NCBI GenBank assembly: GCA_034770075.1
Contig: CM068383.1
Span: 34,663,094-34,727,093 of the forward strand
DNA length: 64,000 nucleotides
Direction: 5' to 3'
Source: Aralia elata
Taxonomy: Eukaryota > Streptophyta > Magnoliopsida > Apiales > Araliaceae
Each line of letters begins with the position of its first letter. Position 1 is the stretch's first letter. Positions 9,949 to 21,006 of the stretch are shown in pieces. The notes under the pieces were generated by a model, which had not been told where the DNA came from, did not search any database, and saw nothing but the letters and a program-made list of their open reading frames with translations. Both the position numbers and the translations under genes were made by a program.

Positions 9949-10305
9949 TTCATGAATTAAAGGATAGGAAAGTATCAAGATTGCGGTAACCGTGTTTCAC
10001 GGAAGTCGAGGGGTGCCTAACACCTTCCCCTCACTTAAACAAGCCCCCGAACTCTATGAATCTCAATTCGCAGACCAATTAATTTGGAGTCACATATGAG
10101 CCAGCGATTTACAAAAAAACGAAAATTCGGATGAGTTGGTACATCCATTTCAAATATACCAACTGGCGACTCTGGTTAAATTGGCTCATCATAAAAAACG
10201 ATCTTTCAAAACCCCGTCGACCTCAATGCCGACCTTTTCCAAAAATCATCTAAACCAAAAGGCTAAAATTGGAAAAGACAGAGAGACGAAAACCCGGCGT
10301 CGACA

Positions 10306-10621
10306 GCAGCTAAATCCGATACATCAGGAAAGAGCAAGGGTAAAGAAAAAGATGAAGTGATAGGCTTCATGTAGCTGATTTGACCTTATGTGTAGTTAAT
10401 TATTATTAATGTAATTTAAACCCTGATATTTATTTGGGGTACGACTTTGTGTTAAGTATTTAAGGTTATTGTATCTTGGGACTAGTAACACATTTCTAAT
10501 GAACAACATATGTTTGTTATATTCCGCATTTTTAGTCAATGTATGTTGTTGGAGGTAAATGTGGTATTGGATCGTGATGACTAGATCCGGGTAGTTGGAG
10601 ACCCGAATTTGAGGTGTCACA
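10306..10621 (+). repeat. 3' end of a plus-strand Tekay-like LTR, cut by element 1
   Basis: The segment GAACAACATATGTTTGTTAT...TTCCGCA and the GTGTCACA end match the LTR of element F read on the other strand. Its first bases GCAGCTAAA continue the splice-acceptor-like motif found in the other Tekay-like LTRs, so Tat element 1 integrated inside this LTR. A short lysine/serine-rich frame (10310-10374) corresponds to the cryptic exon described for A, C and F. Confidence 0.7.
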
Positions 10622-10737
10622 ATTAGAGTTGAGCAAGGTATAGATCATTTTTCCAAGTTAGGAAAGTTAAAATTAACTTTTGAAAAATAGTAAAGGAAAT
10701 TGAAAAGAATTCCAGAAAGATTATTTTTGAGTATGGA

Positions 10738-10785
<48 letters not shown>

Positions 10786-11717
10786 CAAGAATAGAAGAAA
10801 GTAATGAAATGATTAATGAAGCTTAATGGGGTAATTAGGCTTTCAACGAAAGGGAAATAAGAAAAAAAAATAAAAAAATGAAGAGCTAGCATAATTGACT
10901 AATAAGCATCATTAAGTAGCTAATATTGATTTGTATGTACACTAAATCGTGTAGGACAATGAAGGAGGAGTTCTCCTAACTGCGCAAGGAACGCTTCGAG
11001 GCAAGTTTTTCATAACTTGTTCTTATGTGTAAAATGTCATTATATGTTAATGCGTTGTTATATTACAACATGCTATGAACTGTTGATTTAGCTGTGATGT
11101 CCATTTGAACTGTTCAATTTGAACTTTATACTGTGCAATGAAAAACACGATGATATGTGATTTACCTGTTAATATGTTTACATGTATAACTGTCATACAT
11201 GAAAATATTGTGAAGCATGCATGATACATGATTTTTATGTTATGTGTAACTATTAAACTTGTGGGCAACGTAGTTCCTCACCCACGCCCCAAACAGATTT
11301 TTTTGCAGCTAGCGTGGAAGGACTTGGCTGGTCAGAAGAAGATGATTGAAGGGAAAATGTTTAAAAGAAGAATTAAAAATCTATGTCGCGACATTGCATT
11401 ATTTTAATGTTGCACTAATATTTACAAGTTGATGTATTGTATACTCTGAGTTAGAATGATTTGAACGACTAAAGGTTAAAAAACCTGGGATTAGATTGAG
11501 ATGTACTGTAATATTATAGAAATTACTTTTACGCCATAGAGAAATTGTATTGTATATGTAGTATCGTGGCGAATCGGACCCGAGGTCAAGGTGACCGGGT
11601 TTTGGGGTCGTTACAATTAGTATTAAAGTTTTAGGTTATAGTTCTAAGGTAAGTGTACCTTAGGATATAACCTAAAGATTTTAAGCCGTATTTAAAAATC
11701 CGAGAGGCTAAGTAGGT
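10622..11717 (+). repeat. remnant of a second plus-strand Tekay-like LTR with decayed PBS
   Basis: The stretch ends GGGGTCGTTACA at 11615. ATTAGTATTAAAGTTTTAGG follows, a decayed form of the TTGGTATCAAAGCTTTAGG primer region of element F. The conserved LTR stretch GTGGGCAACGTAGTTCCTCACC...TTTTTTGCAG is at 11262-11308. No coding region is supported. It is cut on the right by the insertion of element A (left target side TAGGT, 11713-11717). Confidence 0.6.
10738..10784. repeat. compound (AT)n(TG)n microsatellite
   Basis: About 9 AT units run directly into about 15 TG units inside the LTR remnant. Confidence 0.9.
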
Positions 11718-11963
11718 TGTGACGCCCCCAAATCTGGGTACTTCAATCCCACAGATCTAGTACTCATGATACTTCATAATCACATCTAACTACCCATGGC
11801 AAAGGTAATATAAACCAAACATGGTAAAACAAATAAAAATTACATAATCCAATACGATCTCAGGTAATCTAACCTTTAATTATTACATCAACCAACGAAA
11901 TATCATAATTAAAATTAAGGCCATTACATAACTCAAATTGTTTAAACTTTAAACTAATCATCT

Positions 11964-12031
11964 TCAGTTATTCGTCTTGCCCTTGCCCTTGCCCTTGCTC
12001 GAGGACGGCTCATCTGACTTCTCAGTTTTAA
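11964..12031 (-). other. cryptic LTR exon with 3' splice site (element A)
   Basis: On the minus strand CATAAAACATTGCAG| is followed by a 68-nt open frame to TGA with a Glu-Pro-Ser-Ser-Ser core and a Lys-Gly repeat tail. The matching exon in element C (48242-48181) differs mainly at third codon positions over the Glu-Pro-Ser...Ser-Lys-Gly-Lys part. Matching sites are in F (35368-35316) and at 10306-10374. All have a C/T and T pair and then a lysine codon after the AG. Confidence 0.5.
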
Positions 12032-13101
12032 CTGCAATGTTTTATGCAAGGGTGAGCAAACAATTGCCCACAAGTATAATAACAATAACAATTAAAGGAT
12101 CAACAGAATCGATTTTAGCTGAGTAATAGTTTTTCTGAAATCAATCAATAACAAATCAAAGGTCTGAAAGCTCAATAGAAAGCTTGGCTCAAGAGCTGAA
12201 TGTAAATTTCAAGATTAAAAGTGTACCTGAGGGTCATAAGATCTCGAACTATGTCCTAGGTTAACAAGTATTTCTACTGAAACCTTTAACAGTCTTATAG
12301 ACTATGGACTATCCATCTCGTACTCCGGGGGATCAGCCTTTTGTACAATGTATTGTGCACAAATATTTTAACGCAATTGCGTAGTTTAATCCCCTATATT
12401 AGGGTTGTTCATCTCAGTTTGGCATCAGAATATATACCAAAAGAAACTTGGTTTGGAATAACTTCAACAAATTCTAAGTCTTTAGAATGCTTATCAACTA
12501 TTGACTAGCTGAATCAATAAGGGTTCGCTAGTCGCTAAAGCATTTAATTCAACAATAAAGTTGTACAATGAGATTTATGTCTGAAGCTTGAATAACAATT
12601 CATAATCGAATAACAGATGATTTGAATAGAATATAAGCATTTGACATTATAACAACCTTGCTTGAACAATAATAAGCTAAGGTTAATAAGCTTATTCAAT
12701 GAAAGTAAGTTAAGTTTTAGAGAACTTGCTTTCAATAAAATAAAAAGATTAAGGGTAGAAAACTTGCCTCGGGCGTAGATTACAGATTAAAATTCACGTT
12801 CCTTAATCAACCTATACATTCCGTTTATAAAGCGGTAACAATAATTAGTAACAGTATTATAAGCACTTTAGGATTCGTTCTTATCCAATTTCATTTTAAT
12901 ATCTTAATTGTCATCTGATATTCAATAGGTATTTGCTTATCATCTATCGTAGTATCTTATTATTCATTTAATACCTTAGTCTACGCTTTAAACATGCACA
13001 TGGTAATATAACATGAGCACAAAGAAAAGGAAAATTTTCATTTTCTGTTCCACCGTTGGGGCAGTATATTTCCTTCATAAAATTCCCACCAGGGCGAGGC
13101 T

Positions 13102-13228
13102 ACCGCCGGAGCGGTTGAAATAAGTTTAATTTGGGCGTCGGGGCGAAGACACTACCGGGGCGACAAAACCAGTTCATTTACACTGTCGGGGCGCTAACTC
13201 TAGTGTATTTCCACCGCCGAGGCGGTGG
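13102..13228. repeat. GC-rich hairpin cluster in LTR of element A
   Basis: Inverted repeats lie in an otherwise AT-rich LTR: ACCGC/GCGGT (13102-13115) and CCACCGCC-GA-GGCGGTGG (13211-13228), with decayed copies (GTCGGGGCG) between. The cluster lies at the same LTR offset (~1.4 kb) as the hairpin array of element C. Confidence 0.6.
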
Positions 13229-14585
13229 ACCCGACTTTCAGTTCTTGCAGTTTGCGAAGAACACAGAAAATACCAAATTTGACCAAAGTTTTTCACAATT
13301 TGGCATACCCAGATGATATAAACATTACAAACACCTAAACTAACATCCATACTAACCTTTCAACATCTCAGAACATCAATTAATCCCATAGTATGGATTA
13401 AAAATTCAGTGTTCATGCTATTTTATAAATTTTGACACATTTAGTGTAATTGATCAGTATGAACTCATTTCTAAACCATTTTGATCCATTTAAGTTACAT
13501 TACTTTCGTTATTGAACATACTAACAATAACAACAACCAATTTACAGATTATTACATGGATTGAACACTAATTTTAAACCCAAAGTAAGCCATATTCATA
13601 TGTATAAACTCAAGAACACAAAACCCATTTAAAACTTGTTTTCATGGATTCTAGTTACAGAAAATCATTTACAATTACTATATAACGGTTTATATACCCA
13701 TACTACTATGCATAATCATCACATAAACAATTTCTAGCAATTTTGGTTCACCAATATTTCACAGAGAACTAGTTTGAAGAAAATAAGAACTAAAGTTTTA
13801 GGTTAGATTATTACCTGATAATTCTTCTTAGATTATGAGAAGATGATGATCCTAGCTTTAGTAATCCTCTTCCTTCTCCTTCTCAATTCACAGAGTTATT
13901 CCTCTCCAATATTCTCTATATTCTTTCTCTGCTAAAACTCTATTCTTTCTTCCTTAAGCTTAGAAAATAACTGATGACTTTTATTTTTTTAACGTAACCT
14001 TCACTTAACACTTATCAGTTACCAAACCCCCAATTAAAACATCAGTTAACAAATTCAAGAGTTTAGGTCTTGTTTGGTTGAACAAAAAAAAATAAACTAT
14101 TTTTACCAACCAAGGGTCAGAAAGCCTTGTTTGGTTTAACTAAAATAAAACCCTTTTTCCATTTATTTTAATAACCCAGTATACTATATAGTTTAATTGT
14201 CACACTTTCAATTTAATTAAACCTATTTTTAAATAAATTTAATTAAACCTGACTACTTTAATTATAACTTTTATTTGGCCAATTATAAATTAATTCAATA
14301 AATCATTTTATTCAAATAAATCATTAATCATCTAATTTAACTATTAAATTAAATTAGTATAATATCAAATCACTATTCAAATAACAATTAACATAATTTT
14401 ACTAAAATAAATTACTCCACAATAATTTCATCAATTATTTATACTATTCAATAAATAAATTAAATTAAATATTTATTTAACTTAATACATATTTTATTTA
14501 TTCACAAAATCACATCCGTTATAACCTTCCCTCCTTAAAAGGATTCTATCCCCAGAATCACAACGCAATTAATTCGTCCGTTACA

Positions 14586-14600
14586 TTCTCCCCTCCTTAC
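14586..14600 (-). other. polypurine tract of element A
   Basis: On the minus strand GTAAGGAGGGGAGAA precedes the TGTAACGG LTR start. A second similar purine block (AAGGAGGGAAGG) lies just inside the LTR near 14527-14540, as if the border region had been duplicated. Confidence 0.7.
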
Positions 14601-14633
14601 AAGGATTTTATCCCCAGAATCGCGATACAAGGT

Positions 14634-17327
14634 TTAAACAAATAATTGAGGATATCTTTGCATCATTTTCTCTTCGAGTTCCCACGTAGCTTCTTCAGCG
14701 TTGTGGTTCCTCCAGATTACCTTAACAGAAAGTATAACTTTATTTCTGAGAACCTGCTCTTTCCTATCAACTATCTGTACAGGAACCTCTTCATAGGATA
14801 AATCTTTCTCAAATTGTATTGGTTCATATTCTATAACATGTTTATAATCGGGCTTGTACGGTCGTAGCACCGATATATGGAAGACATTGTGAATATGGGC
14901 TAACTCGGGAGGTAAAGCTATTTTATAGGCCACCTCTCCTACTCGTTTCAACACCTCAAAGGGTCTAATAAATCGCGAACTCAGCTTACCCTTTTTACCA
15001 AATCTGATCTTCCCCTTCTATGGAGATACTTTGAGAAACACAAAACTTCCGACGTCGAATTCTCTATTTTGTCGGTGCTTATCTGCATACTTCTTGTACC
15101 TATCTTGAGCCGCTAACAATCTGGCTCTTATCACCTTGACGATTTTAGCAGTTTGTTGTACCAGTTCGGGTCCCAATAGTTGACGTTCACCAACCTCATC
15201 CCAACATAATGGAGTTCTGCACTTCCTTCCGTACAATGCTTTATAAGGCGGCATTCTAATACTTGCGTGATAACTATTCCACTAGAGTTGGTTGGGTTTC
15301 CATCTGGAATAATATTTCATTCGGCTCTGCTAGACATTTTACCTCTAACTCCAACTTAGCCATTTCCGCTATGAGCTTCTCCTGAGCAGTTAACAAAAAT
15401 AACTTCTCCCGACCCTTCTTGCTTAAAGCGTCGGCAACCACATTAGCTTTCCCTGGATGGTATAAGATTTCACAATCATAATCTTTGATCAATTATATCC
15501 ATCGACTCTGACGCATATTTAAATACTTTTGTGTGAAAATATACTTCAGACTTTTATGGTATATATATATCTCACACTTCTCCCCATAGAGATAGTGCCT
15601 CCAAATTTTCAAAGCAAACACCACGGCTGCTAACTCCAAATCATGGGTCAGATACCCTTTTTCATAGTCTTTTAATTGTCGTGATGCGTAAGCAATGACC
15701 TTGCCGTTTTGCATAAGCACACAACCAAGTCCTTTATGTGATGCGTCACTATACACCACAAAATTCCTTGTATCATCCGGCAAAGACAACACAGGTGCCG
15801 TACTTAGTCTCTTCTTTAATTCTTGGAAACTCTCTTCGCACTTCTCCGTCCAAACGAACTTTACTACTTTCCTTGTCAAATTTGTCAACGGAGTGGCGAT
15901 CCTTGAGAAATCTTGAATAAAACGCCTATGGTAACCCGCCAATCCCAGGAAACTTTTCACCTCCGACGGTGTCTTCGATTGATCCCAGTTCATCACAGCT
16001 TCAACCTTTGATAGATCCACCGAAATTCTGTTCTTATCAATCACATGCCCAAGAAATTGCACACGCTCCAACCAAAATTCGCACTTTGAAAATTTCGCAT
16101 ACAATTTCTCTCTCCTTAATGCTTCCAATGTCTCTTCAAGTGTTTCACATGCTCTTCCTGAGTTTTGGAATATACCAGAATGTCGTCTATGAACACCATT
16201 ACAAATTTATCCAAAAATGGTTTGAACACTCTATTCATCAGGTCCATAAATGTTGCAGGCGCATTCGTTAAACCAAATGATATTACAAGAAACTCGTAAT
16301 GACCATACCGAGTTTCGAATGCCATCTTTAGTACATCCTCCTTTCTCACTTTTAGCTGATGATACCCACTTCTCAGATCTATTTTCGAGAAATACTCCGC
16401 CCCCTTTAACTGATCGAACAAATCATCAATTCTTGGCAACGGGTATTTATTCTTAATAGTGACTTTATTCAATTCCCTATAATCAATGCAAAGACGCATC
16501 GACCCATCTTTTTTCTTGACAAATAACACCGACGCTCCCCACGGCAAAACGCTTGGTTGAATATACTTCTTATCCAGCAGCTCCTGCAATTGCACCATCA
16601 ACTTATTCATCTATACCGGAGCCATTCGGTACAGGGCTTTTGATATAGGGACTGTACCCGGTGCTAGATCAATTACAAATTTAATTTCCCTATCTGGCGG
16701 TAGTCCTGACAAATCATCTAGAAACACGTCCGCAAAATTCCTAACTACCGGTATCTCCTCCAACTTTGCACCCACCTTTCGTGTATCGATTATGTAGGCT
16801 AGATATCCTACACATCCTTGTCTCAACATCTTCCTGGCCTGCATCATCGTCAGACAACTCATTTGTCTAAGCAACTTGCTGCCATAAAACACTACATTTG
16901 ACGGAGTCATAAGGTTCACACACTTCTTTTGGCAATCAATAACAGCCCCATGGTTGAACAACCAATCCATTCCCAAAATAACATCAAACTCCCTAAGTCG
17001 AATTGGGATTAAGTTTACCGTCATGACATGACCCTTAATATCTACCCGACAGTTCTTGTGTACAAACTTAACAGGAATCTCTTTCCTATTCGTAATTTCT
17101 ATGTTCATAGGGTAATCTAACTCTTCCTGAGGTAACTCTAATTTCCTAGCAAAATCATCGGATATAAATGAATAAGTAGCACCCGAATCAAATAATACAT
17201 AAGCATTTACACTATTGACCGAAATGATACCTGACACCACATCCTTTGACTGCACAGCATCCTGCACCGTCATGTTGAATGTTCGGGCAGTAGGTCGATT
17301 GGACGGCGTCGGTCCAGTGATAGTCAA
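14634..17327 (-). pseudogene. pol: protease-RT-RNase H-(deleted integrase)-chromodomain remnant of element A
   Basis: The protease motif VLFDSGATYSFIS lies near 17190. RT follows with FVKKKDGSMRLCIDYRELNK, SFGLTNAPATFM and the active-site VFIDDILVYS. RNase H has VYSDASHKGLGCVL and DLELAAVVFALKIW, but the usual TDHKSLKYI reads IYHKSLKYI, so the last catalytic Asp is lost. After ...QPTLVE (15274) the sequence jumps to NSYHASIRMPPYKALYGRKC: the integrase zinc finger and all DDE residues are missing. The integrase tail and a chromodomain-like end (DRKEQVLRNK...VIWRNHNAEEATWE...MMQRYPQLF) remain. Frame changes occur near 16120, around 15270 and near 15000. It cannot encode a working integrase. Confidence 0.88.
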
Positions 17328-17354
17328 ATTGCCACCACTGTTATTTCCCTTTCC

Positions 17355-18319
17355 TCAGCTTGCTCCTCCTGTAACTTTCTTAGGGCAATCTCGAGCAAGG
17401 TGATCCTTCGATCCACAAGTAAAACATGCGCCCTTCTTCGGACCAGGACAATTTGGTGCAATGTGACCCTCTTGTCCACAATTAAAGCATACTCTCTTGC
17501 CCTTCAAGCAAACACCCACGTGATTCTTTCCATAATTACTGCATGCCTCCACCTTCTTCTTCTGATTTCCTTGCTGACTGCCACCAAAGGCACCGTCATT
17601 CCACTTCCTCTTTAGATTGCTGCCACCATGGCTACCACTTGCTTTATTCTCATTCTCAATCTTCTTCTTCTGCTCTTGGTTGTATTTAGATAGAGCATCA
17701 CTTCCCCTTTCAACGATAATCGCCTTCTCTAACACTTCCGCAAATGAATTCAGTTAAAACATCGAAACTCGAACCTTCTAGCCTTTCTCTCATCAATATT
17801 AACTTGATATAGCGCAAACCTCGCCAATTCGTTAAATCTTACAGCATACTCAGGCACCGTCATCGTACCTTACTTTAACTCCAGCAATTACACTTCCATC
17901 TGATTCTGTGCACTCGTCGAAAAATAAGTTTCGAAAAACATATCCTTAAATCGTTCCCACGGAATTACCCCTTGACCACCTCGGGTTTTGTTAGCTTGCC
18001 ACCAGTAACTAGCTTCTGATTTAAGCATAAATGTTGCGAACGCAGTCTTCTGGTCCTCACTGACTCTAGCTACATCAAATACTTTCTCCATCTCTATAAC
18101 CCAAGTTTGATCTTCAATTGCATTCATAGACCCTTAAAATTCTGGGGGTCCTATTGCTTTGAAGTCTTTGAAAGTTGTGGCCTGAGCTTAAGGTTGATTT
18201 GCAAATGCTCCCGTTAGTAAATTCACTAACTGCTACATTGGATTAGCGTTGGTTTTATCATTGATATTCGTGGATCCTTCAGGGGTCTGTTGATGTGTCT
18301 GTCTTCTTCTTGGCGGCAT
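17355..18319 (-). pseudogene. gag: gag remnant of element A
   Basis: The frame starts with an ATG at 18319 (MPPRRR). The capsid region includes QTWVIEMEKVFDVARV and KSEASYWWQANKTRGGQGVI, typical of plant chromovirus Gag. The C-terminal part has zinc knuckles CFNCGQEGHIAPNC and CFTCGSKDHLARDC plus a degenerate third (CSNYGKNHVGVC, where a Cys is Tyr). Several stops (near 18230, 18130, 17880 and 17750) interrupt the first half. The protein normally packages element RNA in cytoplasmic particles. Confidence 0.85.
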
Positions 18320-18613
18320 CTTACTGTTAAGACTTCACGCTATTAGACTATTGCTCAATTACTTACACATTTAAGTCTTAACTTAAACATTTATAAACAA
18401 CATTTAGCACATAGCACATCTGATAAACTTTCGTATTTTATTCATTTACTGCATGAAAACATAACATAGATAGCATCCTACTTATTTACATCCTCTATTC
18501 TAAATTCATAATATTCCAGGATTACATCATCATATTCCAGTATTTATCTCATTTGAGATTTACATCATATTAACTCTCTTAGAAAATAACTTATTATTAC
18601 TGCTATTCGTGAC

Positions 18614-19309
18614 CTATAAAGACATTCCACATCGCACGGCTTTTTCACGCTCTTGCTCTATGATACGAATCATCGTCCTGTGATCCATCACGTACCACGG
18701 TAAATCCTCGATCTGCACTGGATAATGAAAAACTTGATCCTGAGCTCTATCCATCGCTGTGTGAAAAACATGATCCATCTCCTCCATTTTAAACTTCTTT
18801 GACTGAACCTCGTCCTCAACACGATCTGCATGATCAGCAACCTTCATCCACGCATCCTCAGCTCTAGCACGTTTTACAGACTCTTCTCTCAGCCCACTCT
18901 TCAGTTTCTCAACCTCAGCCTATAACTCCTCCTTTTGACTCTCTGCCTGAACCAACTTCCATTCCACGTCCCCAAGACGTATATCAAGCTCCTTAATCTC
19001 GCCATTCTTCTGCTCTAGAATAGCTTGACAGTCAGCCACCTGCTCCTCTAACTCCTCCACCTTATCCTGCAACTCTATGTTGCGATCATACACCTGCTCA
19101 TACATTTGAACACCTAAGGAAGATAGTGGTATCTCCTTAGGGTCTTCTTCCTTCTCTTCAACCTCTTCAGGATCCTCCTCAGGATCTGACTCAGGTTCTA
19201 CAACAGTGGTCAGTGGGGATGGCTCCGTCTACACTAGCTGCTCCCGGACCACATGAATATCTTGGGACTCCTCCTCTCTAACCTGGCTGGATCCTCCTAT
19301 ATTAGCCAT
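18614..19309 (-). pseudogene. extra coiled-coil ORF upstream of gag (element A)
   Basis: A single minus-strand frame of about 231 codons with two stops: TAG at 19231-19229 and a stop at 18922-18920. The N-terminal third is acidic (ESDPEEDPEEVEEKEEDPKE). The rest is heptad-rich (DRNIELQDKVEELEEQVADC and following), then HYPVQIEDLPW and HRTMIRIIEQEREKAVR. Elements C and F carry the same layout at the same place, and the tail motif RTMVRIMEQEREEAVR of C matches. A splice-acceptor-like GGTGGCAG|GATG precedes the ATG. It resembles no enzyme; a structural or adaptor role is only a guess. Confidence 0.65.
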
Positions 19310-19515
19310 CCTGCCACCAAAATTTTAAGTTTAATTGCTACTCGATACTACTCGCGAGCACATAAGTTATAACACATAAAGTTTTTTTATTATTATCTTT
19401 AATGAATTCCTTAATTCATTTCTTATAACTCGATAAGAGTTTTAACACCACTATATTTTTGATTCTTTACACGGCTAACTCCTAAGTTTCCCTACCTAAG
19501 GTTCTTAACCTACGA

Positions 19516-19526
19516 CTCTGATACCA
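19516..19526 (-). other. primer binding site of element A (tRNA-iMet type)
   Basis: TGGTATCAGAG on the minus strand, 3 nt after the end of the 5' LTR. This is the standard initiator-Met tRNA complement used by many plant LTR elements. Confidence 0.85.
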
Positions 19527-19529
19527 ACC

Positions 19530-20201
19530 TGTGACGCCCCCAAATCTGGGTACTTTAATCCCATAGATCTAGTGGTCACGATACTTCATAACCACATCGA
19601 ACTACCCATGGCAAAGGTAATATAAAATATCATAATTAAAATTAAGTCCATTACATAACTTAAATTGTTTAAACTCTAAACTAATCTTCTTCAGTTATTC
19701 ATCTTACCCTTGTCCTTGCTCGAGGACGGCTCATCTGACTTCTCAGTCTTAACTGCAATGTTTTATGCAAGGGTGAGCAAACAATTGCCCATAAGTATAA
19801 TAACAATAACAATTAAATGATCAACAGAATCGATTTTAGCTGAGTAATAGTTTTTCTGAAATCAATCAATAACAAATCAAAGGACTGAAAGCTCAATAGA
19901 AAGCTTGGCTCAAGAGCTGAATGTAAATTTCAAGATTAAAAGTGTACCTGAGGGTCATAAGATCTCGAACTATGTCCTAGGTTAACAAGTATTTCTACTG
20001 AAACCTTTAACAGTCTTATAGACTATGGACTATCCATCTCGTACTCCGGGGGATCAGCCCTTTGTACAATGTATTCTGCACAAACATTTTAATGCCATTG
20101 CGTAATTTAATCCCCTATATTAGGGTTGTTCATCTCAGTTTGGCATCAGAATTCATACCAAAAGAAACTTGGTTTGGAATAACTTCAAGAAATTCTAAGT
20201 C
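19530..20201 (-). repeat. truncated 5' LTR of element A (672 bp)
   Basis: It matches the proximal part of 11718-14585 up to AATTCTAAGTC, where homology stops abruptly and copia sequence begins. Relative to the 3' LTR it lacks about 80 bp after GGCAAAGGTAATATAAA. Confidence 0.88.
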
Positions 20202-20204
20202 GCG

Positions 20205-20239
20205 CTCCAGAATAAACTGGAGCCGGCGCAGCTGCGCCG
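20205..20239. repeat. strong inverted repeats in copia leader
   Basis: CTCCAG-AATAAA-CTGGAG (20205-20222) is followed at once by the perfect 16-bp palindrome CGGCGCAGCTGCGCCG (20224-20239). Confidence 0.8.
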
Positions 20240-20354
20240 CGTAGCAGATTCAGCAAAAACAGGTTCTGCCCAAAAATTTCGATCCAATCGCATACCATGC
20301 ATACATGGAATCATCATAATCGATAATTAGCACAAGGTTAGGCTCTGATACCAC

Positions 20355-20963
20355 TGTTAATTTTGTATATAGAGCGAACATGCAATCAAATTACATAAAT
20401 AGTGCGGAAGCGCGATAAAACGGATTTTAAAATTTTTTATACAAACCATCACCATGATCATCCATGTGCTCAATTATCAATTAAACGAAAGAGATATAGT
20501 ATGAGAATCATATCCTTGTAGAACCATGCTTCCACAGGTACGAGTTCACCTCCAAATCCTTCGCGTTCTTCTCGAATTTCACCGATTAAATTCCTTCCTT
20601 TGATCAACGTTAGCCACCCAAGTGTTTGGCCTCTAGAGTTGATCCACCAAGGAATAATAGTTGTTCAAGAAGATGGGTGTTGGCAAAACCCTAGTTTCTA
20701 TCTCTATAGAAATTGCAAGTACTCTCTCTCCAATTCTTATGGAAAAGTGTGTAACTATCTAACAGTCTAACTATTTAACCCTAAATCATGATAAGACTCC
20801 TCTTAATTATAGATATAGGGAACCCTCCTAAACTATTTAGGATTAGGGTTTTTATTTTAATTAAACTCCTTTAATTAATTAAACTCATAATCCAATTAGG
20901 AATTTATGAGAGAGTACTTCTATTAATTAATTCTCAATCCCTATTAGAAATTAAATAATAGTA

Positions 20964-21006
<43 letters not shown>

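Larger units (their letters stand above)
1..10305 (+). mobile_element. Tat/Ogre-type Ty3/gypsy retrotransposon 1 (3' part)
   Basis: The piece runs from inside pol to the end of the 3' LTR. In order it holds the integrase end of pol, a short 3' noncoding stretch, two antisense reading frames, an antisense promoter, a tandem-repeat array, a polypurine tract and a 2,127-bp LTR with TG...CA ends. Antisense ORFs and tandem repeats between pol and the 3' LTR are known traits of the Tat lineage. The LTR closely matches the one at 56910-59050, so both elements are one family. The 3' flank starts GCAGC (10306-10310), the expected 5-bp target duplication; the 5' partner lies outside the window. Confidence 0.93.
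8179..10305 (+). repeat. 3' LTR of Tat/Ogre-type element 1 (2,127 bp)
   Basis: It starts TGTAGACACCC and ends GGCGTCGACA, and is homologous over its length to 56910-59050. U3 holds three palindromic CCGCAGAT-type units and a TATA box (8480-8640). A CA microsatellite lies at 9913-9948. No gene is present in the remaining ~1.6 kb, which is AT-rich U3/R/U5 sequence. Confidence 0.93.
11718..14585 (-). repeat. 3' LTR of element A (2,868 bp)
   Basis: On the minus strand it starts TGTAACGGACG (14585) next to a polypurine tract and ends GGGGGCGTCACA (11718). It includes the cryptic exon (12031-11964), GC-rich hairpins (13102-13228) and a very AT-rich U3 (about 14000-14560). No gene is seen in it. 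Confidence 0.88.
11718..20201 (-). mobile_element. Tekay/Del-like chromovirus A, defective
   Basis: A minus-strand Ty3/gypsy element. It has a 3' LTR (11718-14585), PPT, pol and gag remnants, an extra upstream ORF, a tRNA-iMet-type PBS and a 5' LTR truncated to 672 bp at 20201. Gag and pol resemble those of elements C and F. Defects are an integrase-core deletion, several stops and frameshifts, and loss of most of the 5' LTR, whose remaining part also lacks ~80 bp present in the 3' LTR. It was inserted into the plus-strand LTR remnant on its left; its right flank has been replaced by copia sequence. Confidence 0.9.

Noticed and set aside
19516..19526. tRNA gene at PBS-like sequences
   Set aside because: Only the short complement to a tRNA 3' end is present, with no cloverleaf around it; this also applies to the other PBS sites.
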